The translations under genes were made by a program, and so were the position numbers. From contig DITJ01000096.1 of the NCBI GenBank assembly GCA_002422795.1, positions 10,293 to 42,325 of the forward strand: 32,033 nucleotides of DNA, in the 5' to 3' direction. Of this stretch, positions 25,965 through 32,033 are shown one piece after another. Below the pieces are notes generated by a model. That model was not told the DNA's origin. It ran no database searches and saw nothing but the letters and a program-made list of their open reading frames with translations. The stretch's first letter is position 1. The number at the start of each line of letters is the position of its first letter. This DNA is from Alphaproteobacteria bacterium UBA6187. GTDB taxonomy: Bacteria; Pseudomonadota; Alphaproteobacteria; Rickettsiales; UBA6187.

Positions 25965-26795
25965 TTAAAGATTAAGTTTTTCTATATTGATTTTACCGTT
26001 ATGAATTGTTGCAAATGAGCCGACAGGCATTTCTGTCCAGTGCTCCATAGATTGGTCAAGTGGCTCAGATACCACAACAACACTTTGATTTGGAACAATA
26101 TCGCTAGCTTCATTTATTTCCTTCATGCAATCCGCATGTGTTGAATAATACTGGCTATGGACAAATACCCCGGATGAGTAACGTATGGTATAAAGTGAAT
26201 TGCCGTCACTTACCGCACATGACATTGCCAGTTCAAAAGGCACGTCATTTTTAGCACATAATTTTTTTACATATATTATCACTTTTTCCAAAGCGGCCTT
26301 GGGATTATTTTGCAATCCGTAAGTAAGCGCCAGCAGGAAAAGGGTTTCGCTATCTGTTGTGCCTTTAAGATAACTATAAAATTCATCGGTTATTTCTAAT
26401 TGCAAATCCCTTTTAAGAGCATCGAAATGTTTTAAAAAGCCATTATGCTGGAAAATCCAGTTCTTATATTTAAATGGATGGGAATTGGTGCGTTGTATTG
26501 AGCCAGTTGAGGCCGCCCGCACATGCGCCATAAAGATACGTGCCTGAATTTGCGCGCATATTTCATTGATATTTTCATTAGACCAGGCAGGTTCCGCAGT
26601 TTTAAATAAACCGGGTTCATTCTTGTTCATGTACCAGCCAAGGCCGAAGCCATCACCATTTGTAGATAATATACTGCCGTCCAGGTGCAAAGAAAATTTA
26701 GCGTGCAGGCTTTGCTCTACCAGAGAATATGCTGGTTTTGTTACAAGAGTATCTACATAAATTGCCTTACCGATATATGCAATCCATCTACACAT
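25965..26795 (-). CDS. Class II glutamine amidotransferase, YafJ type
   Basis: A 276-residue Ntn-type glutaminase domain with catalytic Cys2 (MCRWIAYIG) and the motifs GDGFGLGWY, HVRAAS, NSHPF, QHNGFL and TDSE. It has no synthetase domain of its own; the YafJ/EgtC-like family hydrolyses glutamine or gamma-glutamyl amides. It lies directly upstream of the AsnO-like gene with a 13-base gap, suggesting a shared role in an amide or peptide pathway. The MITE-like hairpin ends 25 bases before its ATG, so its promoter must lie within or across that element. Confidence 0.88.
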   Translation of the reverse strand: MCRWIAYIGKAIYVDTLVTKPAYSLVEQSLHAKFSLHLDGSILSTNGDGFGLGWYMNKNEPGLFKTAEPAWSNENINEICAQIQARIFMAHVRAASTGSIQRTNSHPFKYKNWIFQHNGFLKHFDALKRDLQLEITDEFYSYLKGTTDSETLFLLALTYGLQNNPKAALEKVIIYVKKLCAKNDVPFELAMSCAVSDGNSLYTIRYSSGVFVHSQYYSTHADCMKEINEASDIVPNQSVVVVSEPLDQSMEHWTEMPVGSFATIHNGKINIEKLNL

Positions 26796-26820
26796 AATAA
26801 TATTTCCAGTTTTGCCAGGT

Positions 26821-26983
26821 TATACTCATTCTGATTCAAACCGCCGATTAGAATCAAGTATTTTTTATTATAGGGAAAAGTTAAATCCGCAGAATAGTGG
26901 CTCTATTTCAAGGATTTAATTTTTCTATATAATAAATCAAAGACGAAGTATTATAATCGGCAGTTTGAAACAGAATGAGTATA
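26821..26983. mobile_element. 163-bp MITE-like hairpin element
   Basis: Terminal arms 26821-26854 and 26950-26983 match as reverse complements at 31 of 34 bases. Inner arms 26865-26888 and 26912-26935 match at 21 of 24, leaving a 23-base loop. The ends read TATACTCATTCTG and CAGAATGAGTATA, so a TA target duplication of the IS630/mariner kind is possible. There is no coding capacity. It sits between the divergent amidotransferase and SLC13 genes in a 406-base gap. Read towards the amidotransferase it contains an exact TATAAT, so it may supply a promoter. Confidence 0.65.
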
Positions 26984-27041
26984 TTTATGTCATTTGAATT
27001 TTTACACCTTAACCTTAGTTTGGATTCCTAACATTTGCAAT

Positions 27042-27188
27042 TTAACTTTTACTTTTTTTAGTTTCTTCTGCGTTTGCACCGGTAATTAATGCATGTAGTA
27101 TACCAATTATTGTATAATCGGCAATTGTGCTTATAATGCGTAAAAAGTAACAAATAACCGGCTTAGTTTGTCGATGTTTATATTTCAA
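27042..27188 (-). CDS. Possible 48-residue membrane micro-protein
   Basis: From a TTG at 27188 the minus strand encodes 48 residues with one hydrophobic stretch (RIISTIADYTIIGILHALITG), faintly like DUF2061 proteins, ending in a charged tail. There is no Shine-Dalgarno, and the frame continues upstream antisense to the SLC13 gene, so it may be chance. It partly fills the gap between the hairpin element and SLC13. Confidence 0.2.
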   Translation of the reverse strand: MKYKHRQTKPVICYFLRIISTIADYTIIGILHALITGANAEETKKSKS

Positions 27189-27201
27189 ATAATGGTTTAG
27201 A

Positions 27202-29046
27202 ATGCTTACTATCCATACTATCATAACCCTGGTAGCTGTTTTTGTGCTATTTGTATTGTTTGCAAAGCAGGTTCTGGAAACCGAGCTACTGGCACTTGGT
27301 GCTGTCGCGTTATTTCTGGTATCGGGAATTCTTTCCACACAGGATTTATTATCCGTATTCAGCAACCCGGCAGCCATGACGGTTGCCTCTATGTTCATTT
27401 TAAGCGCCTCTTTAGAGAAAACCGGAGTTATCGACCAGCTAGCTAAAAAACTAATGGCACTTGCTAAAATTAATAATAACCTTGCGATTGGCGCTGTATT
27501 TTTAGCAGTTTTCATATCATCATTTTTTATTAATAACACTTCAGTCGTGCTTATATTAATTCCGGTGCTAATTACACTGGCGCATAACCTATCCCTTTCG
27601 GCATCGAAATTATTGATACCGCTTTCATATATATCTATCCTGGGCGGAACATGCACACTTATTGGAACCTCAACTAACCTGCTTGTAGATGGAGTTGCGC
27701 AAGGTATGGGTGTCCAGCCGTTCAAAATGTTTGATATTTTTGTTCCAGGGGTGATAATGGCTTCAATCGGGGCAATATATTTGCTTACAATGGGAAGGAA
27801 ACTACTACCAAACAGGCAATCACTTTCTGAACTTTTTGACAATAGCGTAAAGCGTAAGTACCTCACGCAGATATATATAAATAAACGATCTTCTTTTATC
27901 GGTAAAAGCCTGCAGGAATGCAAATTCACAAAAGAAAATGGCTGCGAAATAGTGCAGATAATCCGAAAAAGTAATGATAAACAAAAGGGGCGTATCAAGA
28001 AATTCCTTAACCAGAAGGATATTGCCATGCTGTTTAGAAAAAAGATTAATCCTAAAGAAGTGGCTACTGATATAGATTTAAATACTATTTTGAAAATGGG
28101 TGACAGGCTGGTTATGATGACAAGCCAGAGGCAAGTGCTGGCGCATGATGAAAATAAGTCAAAATCACGCGTGGAAAATGTGGAATATGACCAGACAATC
28201 ACAATGGAAGGGATTGTTGCTCCGGATTCCCATTTTGCCGGAAGATTTATCCATGAGCTGAAATTAAAGGAAATGTACAATATTTATATATTGGGTATAC
28301 ACCGCCAAAGTGGAAATATCAGTACAGACTTTGATTATATCAAACTGGCAGTTGGTGATACAATCCTTCTAAAAGGCCGTGAATCAGAACTTAAAAAAAT
28401 ATTCGATAATGATGAATTATTAAACCTTAGCAAACCAACGCATGAGCCCTATAAATATAAAAAAGCCCCAATAGTTATTGCCGCAATTATCTTCGCTATA
28501 TTTGCCGCCACATTTGATATAATGCCGATTGCTGGAACAGCCTTTATTGCAGCGATAATTGTTGTATTAACCGGCTGTATTACTACCAAGAATGCTTATA
28601 AAGCCTTGCATGGGGAAGTGCTGCTCCTTATATACGCAATGCTTGCAATAAGTATTGCAATGGACAAAACCGGAGCATTGCAGTTACTGGTTAATGGTAT
28701 AATGTCTGTTGTCGGTGATATGCCGCCTTGGGTGGCACTATCAGTTATATACTTTATCACTTCGGCACTTACGGAAGTATTCAGCAATAATGCCTCTGCT
28801 GTGATGGTAACACCTATAGCAATTGGCCTGGCAAACCAGTTAGGGGTAGACCCGCAAGCCTTTGCCGCTACCATTATGTTCGCTGCGAGTGCAAGCTTTG
28901 CAACGCCTATAGGTTATCAAACCAATACCCTGGTATTTAATGCCGGAGGATATAAATTCAAGGACTTTATAAAAGTTGGGTTACCAATGAATATAATCCT
29001 ATGGATAGCAGCTTCCATAATAATTCCATGGTATTGGGAATTTTAG
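27202..29046 (+). CDS. SLC13-family permease with two RCK_C (TrkA_C) domains
   Basis: A 614-residue sodium-coupled anion or dicarboxylate/sulfate-type transporter. Two membrane halves (about 1-200 and 420-614) contain the paired signatures SFFINNTSVVLILIPVLIT with GGTCTLIGTSTNL, and EVFSNNASAVMVTPIA with ATPIGYQTNTLVF. Between them lie two cytoplasmic RCK_C domains (about 215-300 and 325-405), as in the SAC1-like branch. The substrate cannot be read from sequence. The ribosome site is weak. No partner gene is adjacent; the next feature downstream is the integrase remnant. Confidence 0.93.
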   Translation: MLTIHTIITLVAVFVLFVLFAKQVLETELLALGAVALFLVSGILSTQDLLSVFSNPAAMTVASMFILSASLEKTGVIDQLAKKLMALAKINNNLAIGAVFLAVFISSFFINNTSVVLILIPVLITLAHNLSLSASKLLIPLSYISILGGTCTLIGTSTNLLVDGVAQGMGVQPFKMFDIFVPGVIMASIGAIYLLTMGRKLLPNRQSLSELFDNSVKRKYLTQIYINKRSSFIGKSLQECKFTKENGCEIVQIIRKSNDKQKGRIKKFLNQKDIAMLFRKKINPKEVATDIDLNTILKMGDRLVMMTSQRQVLAHDENKSKSRVENVEYDQTITMEGIVAPDSHFAGRFIHELKLKEMYNIYILGIHRQSGNISTDFDYIKLAVGDTILLKGRESELKKIFDNDELLNLSKPTHEPYKYKKAPIVIAAIIFAIFAATFDIMPIAGTAFIAAIIVVLTGCITTKNAYKALHGEVLLLIYAMLAISIAMDKTGALQLLVNGIMSVVGDMPPWVALSVIYFITSALTEVFSNNASAVMVTPIAIGLANQLGVDPQAFAATIMFAASASFATPIGYQTNTLVFNAGGYKFKDFIKVGLPMNIILWIAASIIIPWYWEF

Positions 29047-29328
29047 TTGGGTATGCAGGGTAGATGCAGTTCGAAAGTATGCAACAGGGTTAATCGCTGC
29101 AAAGGCACATAACACTTCTTATAAGTTGTTGTATAATAGGGTCTATAGTTGATTTCAAAAACCAAAAAACAATCATAGTTTGAATGAAATTTTGGTGATC
29201 AATAAACGGCAATTATTACTACTATGCTTTCCCTTTACAACTAAGCCACAAAAGCATAATCCACAGCATCATTAAAATTTGTTATTCTTAACTGCCCCAA
29301 GAGCGCCCCATGAAATCATTTTGGAAAT

Positions 29329-29454
29329 TTATAAACAGGCGGAAAGTGGCTGTTTTATTGGTGCTATAAGCAGATACATGCCTTCAGTATCAGCAAGCTT
29401 ATATGGCTTGTCTTTGGCTTTGGCATTACGGATTGTGGCATCTGTTAAGGGCGT
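29329..29454 (-). pseudogene. N-terminal remnant of a tyrosine integrase (DUF4102 type)
   Basis: About 41 codons on the minus strand read PLTDATIRNAKAKDKPYKLA then DTEGMYLLIAP, the typical N-terminus of phage or island integrases with an arm-binding DUF4102 domain. It then drifts and stops at TAA. The expected start codon is ACG, one change from ATG, so the gene is probably dead at both ends. It lies 154 bases downstream of the 3' end of tRNA-Leu in the same orientation, the classical position of an integrase beside its attachment site. The remaining 29047-29328 stretch shows nothing recognisable. Confidence 0.8.
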
Positions 29455-29513
29455 GGGGGTTCCTTTTGCAAATATTAAATCTAGAACCCCCAAGAAAACC
29501 CCCAGATTTCAAT
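29454..29513. repeat. Probable integrase arm-type sites
   Basis: Three copies of a GGGGGTT-like motif cluster here: TGGGGGTTC (29454-29462), its complement GAACCCCCA (29484-29492), and AACCCCCAGA just beyond (near 29498-29506). Such GGGGGT repeats upstream of integrase genes are typical arm-binding sites in this family. Confidence 0.5.
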
Positions 29514-29607
29514 GGACGTTGCTAAACTTCCTTAGACATATAATAGCTGGATTTCATTGATTTTCAAGGACTTTGTGGACTTTTCTGAATGTCCTTGGAA
29601 TGATTTT

Positions 29608-29694
29608 TGGTGCCCACGGCCGGAATCGAACCGGCATGACCATAAGGTCGAGGGATTTTAAGTCCCTTGCGTCTACCAGTTCCGCCACGTGGGC
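29608..29694 (-). tRNA. tRNA-Leu (UAA)
   Basis: Complete class II tRNA on the minus strand. The acceptor GCCCACG pairs with CGTGGGC, the anticodon stem AGGGA/TCCCT holds loop CTTAAAA (anticodon TAA, Leu), a long variable arm is present, the T loop is GTTCGATTC, and CCA is encoded. The integrase remnant downstream marks its 3' end as a likely integration site. Confidence 0.96.
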
Positions 29695-29912
29695 ACACGA
29701 GAGGTAATTTTGGAAGACGCGGCAAATTAGCCTGTATCGAACTTTTAGGCAAGAATAAAAATTCAAAAACACAACATATGTATAATTTATATATTATGGG
29801 AAATAAAAATTGTTCTATAATTGCTATTTAAATAGCTTTAAATTATATAATTTTGACAAAGAAATAGCCTATTATTGGGGCTTGGATAATAATATTATTA
29901 TAAATAACCGCC

Positions 29913-31928
29913 ATGTATAAAATATCCACAACAGCAAGAACCAAAGAAGAAGAGAAATATATTTTATATGGGCTTATAGCTATTATATGCCTTGCGCCGC
30001 TGCCTTTGGGCAGTAACAGGCCAATTCCTCTTGCGGTTATCAACATTTTTATCGGCATACTTAGTATTTACTGGGGCGTATTTGCAAGTAAGAACCGGGC
30101 TTTTGTGCGCGTATCAATTGGATATATAAAAATCCCGGCTATTTTAACCACATGTGTATTGCTATGGGCAATTTTTCAGGCGATGGCGTTTAATATTCCG
30201 GCTATTGCGAATGATTTCTGGAAACCTGCACAGGGCAATATAAAAAGCTCTATAAGCATAAGCCCGCGTGAGTCATGGATAGATATATATAAAATACTCG
30301 CATATAGCGTTATATTCTGGCTTACCTTGCAAATCGCCAGAAGCACAAAAAATGCTCAAAAGATATTCCTGGCAATTTCTTTTTCCGGGGCTGTTTATGC
30401 AATTTATGGCCTTATGGTAATGGCGCTGGGCAGCGAAAAAGTATTATGGTTTGATAAACCCATGTATCTTTATTCCCTTACAAGCACATTCATAAACCGC
30501 AATAATTACGCAACTTATGCTGGGATAACCCTTATAATTTCCATAGCTGTTTTCTTGAATAAATTATTTGAGAATACTAATCATTTAAAGGGCAGGGAAT
30601 TTTATAAGCATATAATAAGGAATATATTTACATCCGCCTTACTGCCGCTTGGTATTGTATTTATTATTTTATCAGCCTTGGTAAGGACTGATTCGCGCGC
30701 GGGTATTGTTTCGTCTGCGCTTGGTGTGCTGGTTTTTATTTCTTTGAGTATCTTTACAGGCAATATGAAAAAACACCGCAATATATTAGCGGCAATATCT
30801 ATACTTATTATGGCTGTGGTTTCACTGGTATTTATAGCCGGTGGGGTTGAAACTATTGAGCGTTTCAGCCAGATTGGGAATGATACTCAAATAAGGGCAA
30901 AAATATACGGTATAACACTTAAAGCTATTGCAGATTTTCCTTTAACAGGCACTGGCCTTGGCGGTTTTACCGATATTTTCAGCGCCTACAGGGATGATTC
31001 CTTGGGCGTGGAATTTAATTCCATTGTAGACCATGCCCATAATTCTTACCTGGAATTAATGCTGGAACTTGGCATACCTGCCGCAATAATGGTTATAGCC
31101 GCAATGTTTATAATCTGGATGAAATGCTTATCAGGAGTGAGGGAGCGCAAACAAAATAATTATATTCCTGCAATTGCAGTAAGCACCGCTATTTTAGTTG
31201 CCACCCATGCGCTTTTTGATTTCAGTGCGCAAATTCCTGCGGTTGCGCTGATTTTTATAGTTTTGCTCGCAATTGGTATTGCACAAAGCTGGTCGCGAAA
31301 AGTAGATATTAGCGATGCCGGGGATGATATAATAATCCGCCCATTATATTACTGTATCGCCACTAAAGCATCTATTGCCCTTGGGATTATATTGGTTTTT
31401 GGCGGGGCATGGCAATCATATTTATATTTTGCAAAAAACGATGCTTATGATTTTAAGGAAAACGCCATTGCAAAAATTGAGCTTGCTAGAACGCAAGGGG
31501 TATTAACCGATAAAGGCATAGAATTACTAAAAGATGCTGAGAAAGATTTGCAAGAAAGCATAAGGCAAAAACCGGTAAATGCTTATGGCTGGGCGTATCT
31601 TGCTTATGTAAGGTTATTAAATGGAGAAGACAGGCAAGAGGTAAGCAGGCTACTTGCAGCCTCTATTTCCAATGGGTTTTATGAGCCACGCCTGCTATTT
31701 TTACGTATTAAGCTTATCCCTATTGTATGGGCATCGGCAAGTGAAGATGAAAAGACTATTTTTGCCAACCAGATAAAACAGGCCTGGCAGTGGGATAATA
31801 AAAAAACAATGCAAGTGATGGGAGCGCCGCTGGCAAAGAGCATACTTCTTGAGCAATTGCTAACCATGCCAGAAGCCAAACAGCATATCGAAAAGTTTAA
31901 AGTTCTTGAAGTGGGTGTGAAGACTTAA
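29913..31928 (+). CDS. O-antigen ligase / Wzy-like polymerase
   Basis: A 671-residue inner-membrane protein with roughly 11-12 membrane helices and a Wzy_C/O-antigen-ligase domain. The key periplasmic loop shows DTQIRAKIYGITLKAI, FPLTGTGLGGF and DHAHNSYLELMLELGIPAAI, as in ligases and polymerases of surface polysaccharide. The C-terminal ~150 residues are soluble and helical, with TPR-like spacing (ALxxxEDLxE...NAYGWAYLAY). It stands alone downstream of tRNA-Leu; the ribosome site is weak. A TTGACA at 29853-29858 lacks a -10 at a normal distance. Ligase versus polymerase cannot be decided from the sequence. Confidence 0.88.
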   Translation: MYKISTTARTKEEEKYILYGLIAIICLAPLPLGSNRPIPLAVINIFIGILSIYWGVFASKNRAFVRVSIGYIKIPAILTTCVLLWAIFQAMAFNIPAIANDFWKPAQGNIKSSISISPRESWIDIYKILAYSVIFWLTLQIARSTKNAQKIFLAISFSGAVYAIYGLMVMALGSEKVLWFDKPMYLYSLTSTFINRNNYATYAGITLIISIAVFLNKLFENTNHLKGREFYKHIIRNIFTSALLPLGIVFIILSALVRTDSRAGIVSSALGVLVFISLSIFTGNMKKHRNILAAISILIMAVVSLVFIAGGVETIERFSQIGNDTQIRAKIYGITLKAIADFPLTGTGLGGFTDIFSAYRDDSLGVEFNSIVDHAHNSYLELMLELGIPAAIMVIAAMFIIWMKCLSGVRERKQNNYIPAIAVSTAILVATHALFDFSAQIPAVALIFIVLLAIGIAQSWSRKVDISDAGDDIIIRPLYYCIATKASIALGIILVFGGAWQSYLYFAKNDAYDFKENAIAKIELARTQGVLTDKGIELLKDAEKDLQESIRQKPVNAYGWAYLAYVRLLNGEDRQEVSRLLAASISNGFYEPRLLFLRIKLIPIVWASASEDEKTIFANQIKQAWQWDNKKTMQVMGAPLAKSILLEQLLTMPEAKQHIEKFKVLEVGVKT

Positions 31929-31998
31929 GGCCTATAGTTGAATTGCAACATAGCGTATTATCACTCTATCCCTTACCACCAGACAGATTTAAATTACC

Positions 31999-32033
31999 CG
32001 TCATTGCCTTAGTTTTTTCTTCAAAAACTATAG
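31999..32033. repeat. Dispersed repeat, copy 2, cut by window edge
   Basis: Thirty-two of 35 bases match the first part of the palindrome at 15405-15501, from CGTCATT through AAAACTATAG. The rest lies beyond the window. Confidence 0.85.

Noticed and set aside
27189..28280. Long minus-strand frame antisense to the SLC13 gene
   Set aside because: It mirrors the strongly conserved SLC13 coding sequence; its residues are Ser/Ile/Phe-rich as in typical antisense shadows, with no family signature.
29279..29560. 93-residue plus-strand frame beside tRNA-Leu
   Set aside because: It is antisense to the integrase remnant and has no family resemblance.
29047..29607. Duplicate of the tRNA-Leu 3' end that would mark an attachment-site pair
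   Set aside because: I looked for the 3' terminal tRNA sequence here and in 22900-29600 and saw no second copy.
29853..29875. Consensus TTGACA upstream of the O-antigen-ligase-like gene
   Set aside because: The nearest -10-like hexamer (TATTAT) is only 11 bases away, too close for a normal promoter.

Overview
The window is an AT-rich stretch of an alphaproteobacterial chromosome. This rests on the block pyrH-frr-uppS-cdsA-dxr, the set priA / lon / hup / tRNA-Val / tRNA-Asp, a DUF1189-type membrane protein, and several kinds of short palindromic repeat of the type scattered through alphaproteobacterial genomes. Amino-acid usage and A/T-rich intergenic DNA suggest an uncultured or host-associated lineage, but the lineage cannot be fixed from this sequence alone.

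Layout. Positions 1-9100 are mostly on the minus strand: tRNA-Asp (cut by the window edge), tRNA-Val, a perfect 34-bp inverted repeat built of heptamers, HU, Lon, PriA with a small upstream gene, a candidate structured RNA (possibly 6S-like), and a DUF1189-like membrane protein coupled to a PhoR-type histidine kinase. Positions 9100-14750 are on the plus strand and face the cell envelope: an AmpD-type amidase, two tandem orphan prepilin-like proteins, and a XagA-like outer-membrane protein overlapping a XagB-like processive glycosyltransferase with an N-terminal GspE/MshE-like domain. Positions 14750-18550 hold a probable low-oxygen module: a textbook FNR/FixK box, an HRP1-like two-CBS protein, a dienelactone-hydrolase-like enzyme, a phosphoribosyltransferase, and a lone heme-copper-oxidase subunit I-like protein carrying an in-frame palindromic repeat. 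Positions 19000-22900 are the housekeeping block pyrH-frr-uppS-cdsA-dxr.

Positions 22900-29700 look like a plastic region. They hold an Apea-like HEPN protein where rseP would usually follow dxr, an AsnO/NAGGN-type amidotransferase with a YafJ-type class II glutamine amidotransferase, a 163-bp MITE-like hairpin, an SLC13 transporter with two RCK_C domains, and the decayed N-terminus of a tyrosine integrase with probable arm-type sites beside tRNA-Leu. An O-antigen-ligase-like protein closes the window, and a dispersed repeat is cut by the right edge.

The most interesting points are the hypoxia-response-like cluster under an FNR box, the integrase remnant at tRNA-Leu, the candidate structured RNA upstream of priA, the heptamer-built inverted repeats, the hairpin element abutting the class II amidotransferase gene, and the orphan envelope modules. 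No CRISPR array, rRNA or intact transposase is visible.
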